Source: Collinsella sp.
Lineage (GTDB): Bacteria > Actinomycetota > Coriobacteriia > Coriobacteriales > Coriobacteriaceae
Reading direction: 5' to 3'
Assembly: GCA_019419555.1 (NCBI GenBank)
Contig: DXZR01000024.1
Span: 1 to 33,339, forward strand
Length of the DNA stretch: 33,339 bases
This document shows positions 23,474 to 32,042 of the stretch, in pieces. The notes beneath the pieces are model-generated. The model did not search any database. It was given only the letters and a program-made list of their open reading frames with translations, and was not told the origin of the DNA. Positions within the stretch are counted from its first letter, which is position 1. Each line of letters opens with the position of its first letter. Position numbers and translations under genes: made by a program.

Positions 23474-24430
23474 TTAAAATCCGCCCATACCGGCAGAATA
23501 GGGGTCGTCACAGGTACCATCGCTATACCAATGAGTCGATCCAACATAGTAACCATTTTCGTCATAAACGTCCATGGTTTTAATGACTACTTTGCCGCCG
23601 CCGTTAGAGGAGCCGCCAGAATAACCACTATTAGAGGAGCCATCAGAATAGCCGCTACCGCCAGAATAATTACTACCAGAATTACTGGAATAATTGTTTT
23701 GCTGAGAAGCCTGCTGCTGAGCCTTAGCTGCTTCTTCTTGAGCCTTAGCCCCATCTTCAGCCTTGGCCTTATTTACATCATCAATACGAGTTTGATAACG
23801 ACTGATCTGTTCATTGATTTGATCAATGAACTTCTTAGAATCCTTTTTGGCATCTTCAAAAATAAGCTTCTGATTGTCTTTATTAGAAATATCATTAAGA
23901 AGGCCATTAAGGCTATTTATATGCTGTTGGAGAGAGTCGGTATCTTCAGTAGAATTTACATCAAAATTAACATGGTCAGCTAGAGAAGTATTCCACTCAT
24001 TATTTTGAGCATTACGGCAGTCTTTAATGATGGAATCGTATTTATTAAGCAACTTCGTCCAATCAGGGGAAGTACCATCAGCATACTTAAATTTGTCATC
24101 AGAGATTTCTTTATTCAACATCTCTTTATTGTTTTGAGCATTTCTAATGGTATCAAGACGTTGCTCAAATGTTAGTAGCCTAGGATCAGCTTTAAAGGCA
24201 ACAACACTATCGCTAGCCTTTGAATACAAAACTTCAACCTGCTGATTATGTTCACTACATGCTTGTTTGTAATTGTAACCAGCATAACCAACGACACAAC
24301 CAGCAATAAGCAGAGCAACAATACCGGCACCAATAATTACCCGCTTTTTAATCGAAGAATTTTTAACTTCTTCATTTCCCTGAGTTTTATCTTCAGGATT
24401 GTCAATCTTGTCATAGTTAAGATCGGTCAT
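23474..24430 (-). CDS. AT-rich, membrane-anchored coiled-coil protein, unknown function
   Basis: 318 residues; family not recognised. Residues 1-26 are hydrophilic and probably cytosolic. About 27-50 form one membrane helix (RVIIGAGIVALLIAGCVVGYAG), with the rest probably outside. From about 55 to 240 it is charged, Asn/Lys/Asp/Gln-rich and helical, with coiled-coil character, ending in an Ala/Gln-rich stretch. Then comes a Ser/Gly/Tyr/Asn low-complexity linker (repeats of SGYSGGSSN type). A short C-terminal module follows (KTMDVYDENGYYVGSTHWYSDGTCDDP). The gene is strikingly AT-rich (about 35-40 % GC) against a 60 % or higher background, so recent transfer is likely. AGAGGT lies 4 bases before the ATG. 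TTGCAT and TAATAT (24443-24470, spacing 16) could be a promoter, but would leave almost no leader. Confidence 0.8.
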   Translation of the reverse strand: MTDLNYDKIDNPEDKTQGNEEVKNSSIKKRVIIGAGIVALLIAGCVVGYAGYNYKQACSEHNQQVEVLYSKASDSVVAFKADPRLLTFEQRLDTIRNAQNNKEMLNKEISDDKFKYADGTSPDWTKLLNKYDSIIKDCRNAQNNEWNTSLADHVNFDVNSTEDTDSLQQHINSLNGLLNDISNKDNQKLIFEDAKKDSKKFIDQINEQISRYQTRIDDVNKAKAEDGAKAQEEAAKAQQQASQQNNYSSNSGSNYSGGSGYSDGSSNSGYSGGSSNGGGKVVIKTMDVYDENGYYVGSTHWYSDGTCDDPYSAGMGGF

Positions 24431-24542
24431 TTTAACCTCTAAATATTAAATCCGCGAGCGGTTCATGCAACTAGAGACCTACCGAACCCAACCGCTTGCT
24501 TTCATACCCGATTTATTAATCCCCGTCCCAGAAAAATCCTGA

Positions 24543-24607
24543 GTTGCGGTGAAATAAGGACTTTTTGGCGGGTAGATGCCGCTATTCAATCCCTATTTCA
24601 CCGCAAC
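24543..24607. repeat. Long inverted repeat (14-bp perfect arms)
   Basis: GTTGCGGTGAAATA (24543-24556) is repeated in inverse as TATTTCACCGCAAC (24594-24607), with a further GG/CC pair inside after one mismatch and a small GCGG/CCGC stem near the centre. It lies between the rsmB stop and the AT-rich gene. No T-run marks it as a standard terminator. It could be a mobile-type palindromic repeat or a large hairpin at the 3' end of the rsmB transcript. Confidence 0.6.
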
Positions 24608-24614
24608 GTAGTAA

Positions 24615-26015
24615 TTACTTGTGGACCAGCCTGGCGCAGAAGTGGCCGTCGTAGGAATCGGCGTTTACCGGCACGCTTTGGAAGAGGCCTCGATCGTTCT
24701 GGCGTACGGATACGAGCTTCTTGGCCTGATCGAACTCGGGGAGTTGCAGAATCTGCGCATCAGAGAGCGGCGCCACGGTAAAGCCGGCGCCCTCGGGAGA
24801 AGCCAGGAAGGCATCCACGACCTGCGTGTTCTCCTCGTCGAAAACCGAGCACGTCGCATAGATGAGCTCGCCGCCGGCAGCCACGCGCGCAGCAGCCTCT
24901 TTGAGCATCGTAAGCTGCAGTTTGGGCAGCTCAACCGTCACATCTTTTTCGGTCAGGCGCCACGGTATCTCAGGATGACGGCGCATGGTTCCGGTGCCAG
25001 AGCACGGCGCATCGATAAAGACCGTGTCGAACTTAACCGGCTCGCCAAGCATGGCATCAAACGATGTGAGCACCTCATTAAGCTCGCAGGCATCACCCGA
25101 AACCGTGCGAACGCCCTGAATACCGGCCTTATGCAGACGAGCGAGATTCAGATCGCACTTGCGATCATGCAGATCGAGCGCCGTATGCTGACGCTCATAG
25201 CCCGCACGCTTGGCCTGGCACATCATCACATAGGTCTTGGTGCCACGGCCGGCACCAATCTCAAGGCAGCTGCCAGGGCGCGTGGCAGCTGTGGCGATAA
25301 GCTGGGCGTTAAGGTCCGAGGCCACGGCAGCAGCACGCTCAAATACGCCCGACGCAACCGTAACCTGAGCATCGACCGGAGCATGGCAACCCGGGAACAC
25401 GGGTGCCACAAGCTGCGAGATATACGGATCGGGCTTGGACGCAAAGGCGTTCTCATGCAGGGCCAGCGGTGCGGGGGCCAGATTGCCGGCAAAGTTAAGC
25501 GCACCCTCTGGAGTGTCAAACGACGCCATAATGCGAGCGCATAGCCAGCGAGGTAGACCCATCAGGCGCGACAGACGAACCAAACGTCGCTCAGACTCAT
25601 CCACATCGGACGCAGTAGCAAAGTCCTCAACATTGTCTGAAACCTTATGGAGTACAGCATTGGCCAAGCCAGCGGCGGACTTAGCACCGCAGCGAACCAG
25701 CTCAACACCCTGACTTACGGCAACGCGGCCCGGCGTATGCAGATAGAGCATCTCGAAGGCCGAGATACGAAGCGCCATGCGAACACGCGGCGCAACCTTT
25801 TTAGGCTTATCGAGAAACTGATCGAGCAGCTCATCCAAAATACCCTGGGTGGCCGCAACGCCAAGTGCCAAACGAGCTGCAAAAGCAGAATCGCGCTGGT
25901 CAATGGCCTTGGCCGAAGCACGGGACGAGAGCACGTCGCGCGCGTACATGCCGCGGCGATCGGCTTCCATCAAAACATCAAGCGCGAGCTTGCGCGCGGG
26001 AGACAGTTTACTCAC
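24615..26015 (-). CDS. rsmB: 16S rRNA (cytosine-5)-methyltransferase
   Basis: 466 residues from GTG 26015, which overlaps the fmt stop by 4 bases (GTGA); a longer frame starting in fmt is less likely. Residues 1 to about 140 are the NusB-like RNA-binding domain (KLSPARKLALDVLMEADRRG). The C-terminal Rossmann domain follows, with the SAM motif CLEIGAGRGTKTY and the two catalytic cysteine blocks DAPCSGTGTMRRHPEIPW and YATCSVFDEEN. The enzyme methylates C967 of 16S rRNA (E. coli numbering). The fmt-rsmB order is widely conserved. It is the last gene of the priA-def-fmt-rsmB block. Confidence 0.93.
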   Translation of the reverse strand: MSKLSPARKLALDVLMEADRRGMYARDVLSSRASAKAIDQRDSAFAARLALGVAATQGILDELLDQFLDKPKKVAPRVRMALRISAFEMLYLHTPGRVAVSQGVELVRCGAKSAAGLANAVLHKVSDNVEDFATASDVDESERRLVRLSRLMGLPRWLCARIMASFDTPEGALNFAGNLAPAPLALHENAFASKPDPYISQLVAPVFPGCHAPVDAQVTVASGVFERAAAVASDLNAQLIATAATRPGSCLEIGAGRGTKTYVMMCQAKRAGYERQHTALDLHDRKCDLNLARLHKAGIQGVRTVSGDACELNEVLTSFDAMLGEPVKFDTVFIDAPCSGTGTMRRHPEIPWRLTEKDVTVELPKLQLTMLKEAAARVAAGGELIYATCSVFDEENTQVVDAFLASPEGAGFTVAPLSDAQILQLPEFDQAKKLVSVRQNDRGLFQSVPVNADSYDGHFCARLVHK

Positions 26016-26932
26016 GACAAAACACCCCACGAAAGATCGGCACCCTGCAGGCCGGCAGCCCAGGCAGAAGCAGCCATAGCACGCTTGCCATCGGGCTTAA
26101 CCTCGAGCAGCTCGACCGCGCCATCGGACAGGCCAAGGTAGACACGCTTGGCCTTAACGAGAACCTGACCCTCGCCGAGCGACACATCAGCCGCCGCAGC
26201 ATCGAGCACACGCACGGTCTTGCCGGCAATCACGCAACGAGCAGGCGCGGTATCGGACGAAGCCAGCATATGGCGCACGCAATCAAGCGCCGCCATGTGC
26301 GGATCCAGGCGCATCTCCTGCTTAGAAATCTTGGCAGCATGGGTAACGAGTGCCTCATCCTGTTCAGTCCACACGGCGGTGCCATCGGCAAGAGAAGGAA
26401 GCGTATCGGCAAGCAGTTTACCGCCAAGCTCACCAAGCTCCATGGTCAGCGCCTCAGCATGCTTACCGGCAACTGACGTTGAGGCCTGGGCGCAATAAGC
26501 GCCGGTATCCACGCCATGCCCAATACGCATGATAGAAACGCCAGCAATCTCGTCGCCAGCGAGAATCGCACGCTGAATAGGAGCAGCCCCACGCCAACGT
26601 GGCAGCAGCGAAGCATGAACATTCACAATACCAAGCGGCGCCATATGCAGCACCTCATCAGGCAAAATGCAACCATAGGCAGCCACACAGAAAATATCGG
26701 CATCGGCAGCCTCGAGCTGATCGATGACGTCCGGCGTCATACGATTAACCTCAATGACCGGCAACCCCAGCTCCAGTGCCTTAGCCTTAACAGGAGACGG
26801 CTCAAGCTTCTTACCACGCCCACGAACAGCATCAGGACGAGTAACAACAAGCGCAATTTCATTCCCAGCCTCAACAAGCGAAGTCAAAGAAGGCACAGCA
26901 AAATCGGGCGTACCCATAAACACAATACGCAT
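26012..26932 (-). CDS. fmt: Methionyl-tRNA formyltransferase
   Basis: 306 residues. MRIVFMGTPDFAVPSLTSLVE is the textbook opening. GIVNVHASLLPRWRGAAPIQRAI contains the catalytic and folate-binding HxSLLPxxRGAAP block, and GVSIMRIGHGVDTGAYC follows. It transfers a formyl group from 10-formyl-tetrahydrofolate to initiator Met-tRNA. The C-terminal OB-like domain is present (LLASSDTAPARCVIAGKTVRVLDA). AGGAG lies 9 bases upstream. It acts with peptide deformylase, encoded just upstream. Confidence 0.96.
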   Translation of the reverse strand: MRIVFMGTPDFAVPSLTSLVEAGNEIALVVTRPDAVRGRGKKLEPSPVKAKALELGLPVIEVNRMTPDVIDQLEAADADIFCVAAYGCILPDEVLHMAPLGIVNVHASLLPRWRGAAPIQRAILAGDEIAGVSIMRIGHGVDTGAYCAQASTSVAGKHAEALTMELGELGGKLLADTLPSLADGTAVWTEQDEALVTHAAKISKQEMRLDPHMAALDCVRHMLASSDTAPARCVIAGKTVRVLDAAAADVSLGEGQVLVKAKRVYLGLSDGAVELLEVKPDGKRAMAASAWAAGLQGADLSWGVLS

Positions 26933-26991
26933 AAAGAACGTCTCCTCTCAACCAAAGCCGAGACGGCTACAAAGAACAGCGGAAAGCCAAG

Positions 26992-27105
26992 TCACCAGCC
27001 CATCCGCAATAACATTTCAACAAGAACAAATATACCCAAAACCAAAGAAAGAGCCGCAATATAAGCAGCTCTTTCAGCAAAGCACCTATCAGCGAAGACG
27101 CCCAT
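26992..27105 (-). CDS. Possible small membrane peptide between def and fmt
   Basis: A 37-codon frame (MGVFADRCFAERAAYIAA and onward) with a clear hydrophobic helix of about 18 residues near its end (IAALSLVLGIFVLVEMLL). It sits in the 207-base gap between def and fmt in the same direction. AGGG directly abuts the ATG, so the ribosome site is poor, and no family is recognised. It may be a real short membrane protein or chance. Confidence 0.3.
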   Translation of the reverse strand: MGVFADRCFAERAAYIAALSLVLGIFVLVEMLLRMGW

Positions 27106-27139
27106 CCCTGGCCCGACGGCGCCCCGGGGACGGACAAAC

Positions 27140-27676
27140 CTACTCAGTCTCGCCCGGTCGAGCGCCGCGGGCCAGGGCGTCCTGGTACTCCTTGACGGCC
27201 TTGATCCTCTGCATAGGCTTAAGGCGCTCGAACATGGTGTTGCCATGCAGGTGATCGATCTCGTGCTGCAGGCACACGCAGAACAGGTCGCCCGTAGCCT
27301 CGTAGCGAATCAGGTTTGCGTCCAAGTCGTACGCCTCGACGACGACATGGTCGGGACGCTCGATCTCGCAGCTAATGCCAGGGATGGACAGGCAGCCCTC
27401 GCTAAACGGCACCAGATGGTCGCTCTGCTCCACGATCACGGGGTTGATGAGCACGTACGGGTCATAGTCGTTCTTGTCGGTGTAGTCGCAGTCGATGGTG
27501 ACGAGCTGGATGAGCTCGCCGATCTGCGGGGCAGCAAGGCCGCAACCGCCGTTCTCGAACATCATCTTCTTCATCTTCTCGGCAAGCGCCTCGATCGCCG
27601 GAGTGATCTCCTCGATGACGGCGCACTCCTGACGCAGACGGGGGTCGGGCGACAGTACGATTCCGTTGGCTTCCAT
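27140..27676 (-). CDS. def: Peptide deformylase
   Basis: 178 residues from ATG 27676; AAAGG is 6 bases before it, whereas the ATG two codons earlier directly touches that site. All three metal-site motifs are present: GCGLAAPQIG (GxGxAAxQ), EGCLS with the cysteine ligand, and HEIDH with two histidine ligands and the catalytic Glu. It removes the formyl group from new proteins in the cytosol. The gene follows priA by 18 bases and works in the same pathway as fmt downstream. Confidence 0.96.
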   Translation of the reverse strand: MEANGIVLSPDPRLRQECAVIEEITPAIEALAEKMKKMMFENGGCGLAAPQIGELIQLVTIDCDYTDKNDYDPYVLINPVIVEQSDHLVPFSEGCLSIPGISCEIERPDHVVVEAYDLDANLIRYEATGDLFCVCLQHEIDHLHGNTMFERLKPMQRIKAVKEYQDALARGARPGETE

Positions 27677-27694
27677 GGCCATCCTTTCGGGTTG

Positions 27695-30148
27695 TTACAT
27701 CAAATCATAGGCGTCGACGTCAACACTCACGCTCACGCCGCGCACGGAGCCCACCTCTTTGAGGCAGGCGTCGATATCGTCAGAGACATGGTACCCCACG
27801 GGCGACTTCACAAGCAGGTGGAAGCGATAACGGTCCTTGGCTCTCTCGATTACACACGAAGCCGGGCCCAGCACCTGCGGCACGGCACTCCCCGCCCGCA
27901 AAAAATCGGGCGCGGCGGCATGCCAGCGGCGCTTAAGAAGCTTTGCGATACGCCCAATGTAGTCCTGCGCGTCATCCGCGTTCGTCGACCACACCAAGAT
28001 GTTGACCAGGCGCACAAACGGCGGGTACAGCGCGTCGCGACGCTGGTCCAGGTCGGAGTCGGTAAAGATCGAACGGTCGTGCTCGGCGACGGCGCGAATG
28101 ACCGGGTCCCCGGGCAGGTAGGTCTGGATGATGACCTCGCCAGGGCGATCGCCACGACCGGCGCGGCCCGCGACCTGCTCCAGCAAATCGTAGGCGCGCT
28201 CCCCTGCGCGGAAGTCCGGCAGCTTGAGGGCGAAGTCGGCATTGACCACGCCCACGAGCGTGACCTCGGGAAAGTCGAGACCTTTTGCGATCATTTGGGT
28301 GCCCAGCAACACGGCGCAATCGGCCGCATCGAACTGCTCGAGCAACTTTTTGTGCGCATCCTTGCCGCGCGTGGAATCGGCATCCATGCGAACAATGGCG
28401 ACGTCCTCGGGCAGCATCTGGTGCAGCGCGTCCTCGATCTGCTGAGTGCCCAGCCCCATTTTTGCCAGGTAGCGACTGCCACATTTGGGGCAACGGCTCG
28501 TGGGCGCGGGATACGGCTGCACGCGCCAAGACGAACCGCATGTGTGACACTGCAGCGTGTGCGTGCGCTCGTGATACGTAAGCGCGGTGGAGCAGTGGTT
28601 GCAGGTGGGAACGCAGCCGCACTCGCGGCACATCAAAAACGGCGCAAAACCGCGGCGGTTATGCAGCAGCACGGCCTTCTCGCGGTGCTCTACAACGCGC
28701 TCCAAACCTTCAATCAGCGGTTTAGAGAACATTGAACGGCTACCGTGCGAAAACTCGCGGCGCAGGTCGGCAATGCGAACCGTAGGCAGCACGGCGTGTC
28801 CCGGGCGCTCGGGCATCTCGACGCGCGTCCAGTTGGCGCCGCTGTACGTGCCGCGGCGGCAGCGGTCGAGCGCTTCGGCAGAAGGCGTGGCCGAGCCCAG
28901 CACGAGCGGGCAGCGATAACGGCGCGCCATCTCGGCAGCAACCTCGCGCGCATGGTAGCGCGGACTGGAGCCCTGCTTGTAGCTGGTCTCGTGCTCCTCG
29001 TCGATGATGATGAGGCCCAAGTCGCTGAGCGGGCAAAAGAGCGCCGAGCGAGCGCCGACGACCACGCGGGCCGCACCGCTGGCAACCATATCCCACTGGT
29101 CCAGGCGCTCGCCGGCCGAAAGCCGCGAATGGAACACGGCGACCGTCTCGCCAAAGCGCGAGCGGAAGCGGCCGACGGTCTGGGCTGTCAGCGATATCTC
29201 GGGCACCAGTACGCAGGCTGAGCGGCCGGCCGCGAGCACGCGCTCGATAGCGGAAAGGTAGACCTCGGTTTTGCCGGATCCAGTGACTCCATCGACTAGG
29301 ACCACGTCGCCGTGAGCGTCAAGGCGTGCGCGCTCAATCTGCGCGAGGGCCTGTCGCTGACCGTTGGTGAGTGCCATCGGGGCCTTGCCGCTCGCCGAGG
29401 ACAGCGTGGTCTGCTCGTTGCAGCCACGCCAGGCGCGGCGCTCCTCCACAACCACGACGCCGCGTTTTTCGAGCGCCTTGATGGTCGCCGACATGCTGTT
29501 ATAGAGAAGGTTGAGGTCGCGCGTCGTGACCGGGCCGCACTGGAGCGCCTCGATGAGTTGGCGCTGGCGGACCGCGGTCTTGGGCGGCGTATAGTCGAAG
29601 CCTTCGGGCGTGAGCATAACCCAGCGATTTTGGATGGGTTTGACGGCTGGACGTTCAACCGTCCACACGCCGTCGTCACCCTTGACCACACGCGGACTGC
29701 CGCCCGGGGGCAAAAACAGGCGCAGGCACTCGGAAAGCGTTGCGACGTACTCGTGGCTCATCCAGCGTGCGATACGGGCGGCTTCGGCGGTAAAGAGCGG
29801 TTTGCTGAGGATAGCCTCGACGGCTTTAATGCGCGCGGGGTCGAGGGCGTTGTTACCCTGCAGATCGCCCAGCTCAGGCGCAATGTCGACGACATAGCCC
29901 GCGGCGGCACGGTTACCAAAGTGAACCAGGACCGTAGATCCGATCTGCGCCTCGTTGGCAAGGGACTGGGGAATGCAGTAGGCGAATGGCTCGGACAGCG
30001 CTCGGGTAGGAATGTCGAGAACCACGCTCGCGTAGGCAGCGATGGGCTCAGGTGCAGGCTTAGGCTGAACCGAGGCAGCGGCAGGCATGAGCTTCACCAG
30101 AGCCTCCTCCGGTTCCGGCGAACCAAACAGCGACAGTTGTTGAGCCAT
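27695..30148 (-). CDS. priA: Primosomal protein N', replication restart helicase
   Basis: 817 residues. The N-terminal 3'-DNA-binding domain begins at about 38 (ASVVLDIPTRALSEPFAYCI) after a short Pro/Ala-rich lead. Walker A GVTGSGKT lies near 287-294 and the DEAH-type box IIDEEHETSY near 381-390. Two zinc-binding Cys clusters follow from about 507 to 556 (CRECGCVPTCNHC and CHTCG...CPKC). Helicase motifs continue with TQMIAKGLDFPEVTLVGVVNAD and QVAGRAGRGDRPG. PriA reloads the replisome at stalled forks. GAGG lies 6 bases before ATG 30148. A long palindromic repeat stands just upstream. Confidence 0.96.
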   Translation of the reverse strand: MAQQLSLFGSPEPEEALVKLMPAAASVQPKPAPEPIAAYASVVLDIPTRALSEPFAYCIPQSLANEAQIGSTVLVHFGNRAAAGYVVDIAPELGDLQGNNALDPARIKAVEAILSKPLFTAEAARIARWMSHEYVATLSECLRLFLPPGGSPRVVKGDDGVWTVERPAVKPIQNRWVMLTPEGFDYTPPKTAVRQRQLIEALQCGPVTTRDLNLLYNSMSATIKALEKRGVVVVEERRAWRGCNEQTTLSSASGKAPMALTNGQRQALAQIERARLDAHGDVVLVDGVTGSGKTEVYLSAIERVLAAGRSACVLVPEISLTAQTVGRFRSRFGETVAVFHSRLSAGERLDQWDMVASGAARVVVGARSALFCPLSDLGLIIIDEEHETSYKQGSSPRYHAREVAAEMARRYRCPLVLGSATPSAEALDRCRRGTYSGANWTRVEMPERPGHAVLPTVRIADLRREFSHGSRSMFSKPLIEGLERVVEHREKAVLLHNRRGFAPFLMCRECGCVPTCNHCSTALTYHERTHTLQCHTCGSSWRVQPYPAPTSRCPKCGSRYLAKMGLGTQQIEDALHQMLPEDVAIVRMDADSTRGKDAHKKLLEQFDAADCAVLLGTQMIAKGLDFPEVTLVGVVNADFALKLPDFRAGERAYDLLEQVAGRAGRGDRPGEVIIQTYLPGDPVIRAVAEHDRSIFTDSDLDQRRDALYPPFVRLVNILVWSTNADDAQDYIGRIAKLLKRRWHAAAPDFLRAGSAVPQVLGPASCVIERAKDRYRFHLLVKSPVGYHVSDDIDACLKEVGSVRGVSVSVDVDAYDLM

Positions 30149-30180
30149 ACACCACCTCTAACGAACGGACCTGAAAGGAC

Positions 30181-30282
30181 TGGGACAAAATAATCAGTAG
30201 TGTTTGTCCCATGGCCGATACGAGTGTCGAGCTTGTTGCGTCGCTCGAATATGGGACAAACACTACTGATTATTTTGTCCCA
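30181..30282. repeat. Long perfect inverted repeat, REPIN/MITE-like
   Basis: Two perfect 32-bp arms in inverse orientation (30181-30212 and 30251-30282) flank a 38-base centre. Each arm is itself bounded by a 9-bp inverted repeat, TGGGACAAA and TTTGTCCCA, so it can fold alone or with its partner. It lies between priA and the gltX terminator. Another element with the same layout but different sequence stands at 31924. Confidence 0.85.
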
Positions 30283-30300
30283 GCAACCCACTCATCGGTA

Positions 30301-30336
30301 CAGAAACAAGAGCCCCGCTCGGGGTGAACGGGGCTC
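30301..30336 (-). terminator. Rho-independent terminator of gltX
   Basis: On the minus strand GAGCCCCG and CGGGGCTC form an 8-bp stem around an 11-base loop, followed by TTGTTTCTG. It lies 24 bases past the gltX stop. Confidence 0.8.
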
Positions 30337-30359
30337 GGATACATGCATTTGCGCGTCTA

Positions 30360-31835
30360 CTACAGCGCCATCGTGCGAGCGCGGTCGATACGCGCCAGGC
30401 AGTCGTCGCGGCCGACGAGCGCCATGGTCTCGCCCAGCGGAGGGCTCACCATGTTGCCGCAGACGGCGACGCGCACGGCCTGGAACACCACGCGCTTCTT
30501 GAGGTCCATCTGCTCGGGCAGCGGCTCAAGCGCGGCGTCGATGGCCTCGGCAGTCCACTTGTCCACGCCCTCGAGCGCGGCCTTGGCGGCATCCAGAATG
30601 GCGCCCATGCCTTCCTTAGCCAGGCCCTTGTTAACGGATTTCTCGTCATACTCGAGCGTCTCGGCCGTAGCAAAGATGGGAGCGGCGACGGTCACGGCGT
30701 CGGCCGGCATCTTGGTGCGCGGCTTGACGATGGCGGCAAGCGCATCAATCCAGTCCTCGCCGTACTCGACGTTGCCCTCGATGAGACCTGCCTCGTGCAG
30801 TTCGGGGACCATGATTTCATCGGCAAACTGCGCGTCGGACATGCCGTTGATGTACTCGGCATTGACCCAATCGAGCTTCTTGGGATCGAAGGTCGCCGGG
30901 TTCTTGGAGATGCGGTCGAGCGAGAACTTGCTGGCTAGGACATCGCGCGGGATGATCGTGGTCTCGCCGTCGAGCGACCAGCCGAGCAGCGCCAGGTAGT
31001 TGACGAAGGCGTCGGAAAGGTAACCGGCGTCGCGGTACTCCTCCACCGAAGTTGCGCCGTGGCGCTTGGAGAGCTTCTTACCGTCGGCGCCCAGGATCAT
31101 GGAGATGTGGGCGAACGTGGGCACGGGCGCGCCGAGGGCCTCGTAGACCATGACCTGGCGCGGGGTGTTGGACAGGTGGTCGTCGCCGCGGATGACATGG
31201 GTGATCTTCATCATAGCGTCGTCGACGACGGTCGCGAAGTTGTACGTGGGCGTGCCATCGGAGCGGAAGATGACAAAGTCGTCGAGCTCCTTGGCGTCGA
31301 AGGTCACCTCACCGTGAACGGCGTCGTGGATGACGACGTCGCCGCGGTCCTCGGGCACCTTGATGCGCAGGACGTAGGACTCGCCGGCCTCGATGCGGCG
31401 GCGGGCCTCCTCGGGATCAAGATCGCGGCAACGACGCTGATAGCCCTGGAAGGGGTCCTTGCGCTCCTGCGCGGCCTTGCGGTCGGCGTCGAGCTGCTCC
31501 TTGGTGCAGAAGCAGGGATAGGCCTTGCCCTCGTCCCAAAGTTTCTGGGCGGCCTGCTTGTACAGGTCCAGGCGCTCGGTCTGGGCGTAGGGGCCAAAGT
31601 CGCCGCCTACCTCGGGACCCTCGTCCCAGTCCAGGCCCAGCCAACGCATGGCACGCAGGATGATCTGCGTGTTCTCGTCGGTGGAGCGGGTGGGGTCGGT
31701 GTCGTCGATGCGCAGGATGAACGTGCCGCCGTTAGCACGGGCGAAAGCCCAGTTATAGATAGCGGTGCGGGCGCCGCCGATGTGCAGCTTGCCCGTCGGT
31801 GAGGGTGCAAAGCGGACGCGAACGTCTGATGCCAT
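30360..31835 (-). CDS. gltX: Glutamyl-tRNA synthetase
   Basis: 491 residues from ATG 31835, chosen because GAGGAG lies 6 bases before it and the class I opening VRVRFAPSPTGKLHIGGART follows at once. HIGG (18-21) is the HIGH motif, and KKLSKRHG near residue 250 is the KMSKS loop. A zinc-type cysteine set (YPCFCTKEQL...YQRRCRDL) is present. The C-terminal helical anticodon-binding domain is complete. It charges tRNA-Glu in the cytosol. The gene is divergent from metK and ends at its own terminator. Confidence 0.96.
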   Translation of the reverse strand: MASDVRVRFAPSPTGKLHIGGARTAIYNWAFARANGGTFILRIDDTDPTRSTDENTQIILRAMRWLGLDWDEGPEVGGDFGPYAQTERLDLYKQAAQKLWDEGKAYPCFCTKEQLDADRKAAQERKDPFQGYQRRCRDLDPEEARRRIEAGESYVLRIKVPEDRGDVVIHDAVHGEVTFDAKELDDFVIFRSDGTPTYNFATVVDDAMMKITHVIRGDDHLSNTPRQVMVYEALGAPVPTFAHISMILGADGKKLSKRHGATSVEEYRDAGYLSDAFVNYLALLGWSLDGETTIIPRDVLASKFSLDRISKNPATFDPKKLDWVNAEYINGMSDAQFADEIMVPELHEAGLIEGNVEYGEDWIDALAAIVKPRTKMPADAVTVAAPIFATAETLEYDEKSVNKGLAKEGMGAILDAAKAALEGVDKWTAEAIDAALEPLPEQMDLKKRVVFQAVRVAVCGNMVSPPLGETMALVGRDDCLARIDRARTMAL

Positions 31836-31875
31836 GGAAATCTCCTCGGTTGCAGGATGGATGTCTAACCGCACC

Positions 31876-31906
31876 AGTATAAAGCATCAAAGCAACCTCC
31901 GCACAA
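31876..31906 (-). promoter_or_regulatory. Predicted gltX promoter
   Basis: On the minus strand TTGTGC (31901-31906) precedes TTATAC/TATACT (31876-31882) by 18-19 bases. The leader would be about 35 bases and contains a possible CGGTT/AACCG hairpin before the ribosome site. Confidence 0.5.
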
Positions 31907-31923
31907 AGGGCACCGACCCAGTC

Positions 31924-32042
31924 ATTGGGTAGCTAATTTGGGACGGGGCTTTTTTAGCTACCCTATATCGAGATTGGTCTTAGGCTCCGAAGACTCCGGA
32001 TTGGGTAGCTAAAAAAGCCCCGTCCCAAATTAGCTAACCAAT
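31924..32042. repeat. Long inverted repeat, 39 of 40 paired, REPIN/MITE-like
   Basis: Arms 31924-31963 and 32003-32042 are inverse copies with one mismatch (G versus T at the sixth base), around a 39-base centre. Each arm contains its own terminal palindrome GGGTAGCTAA and TTAGCTACCC. Both arms contain TTTGGGACGGGGC and a T6/A6 run. It separates the gltX and metK promoters. The design matches the element at 30181 although the sequence differs. Confidence 0.85.

Noticed and set aside
27245..28735. A 496-codon plus-strand frame across def and priA
   Set aside because: Antisense to two certain genes; no recognisable domain.
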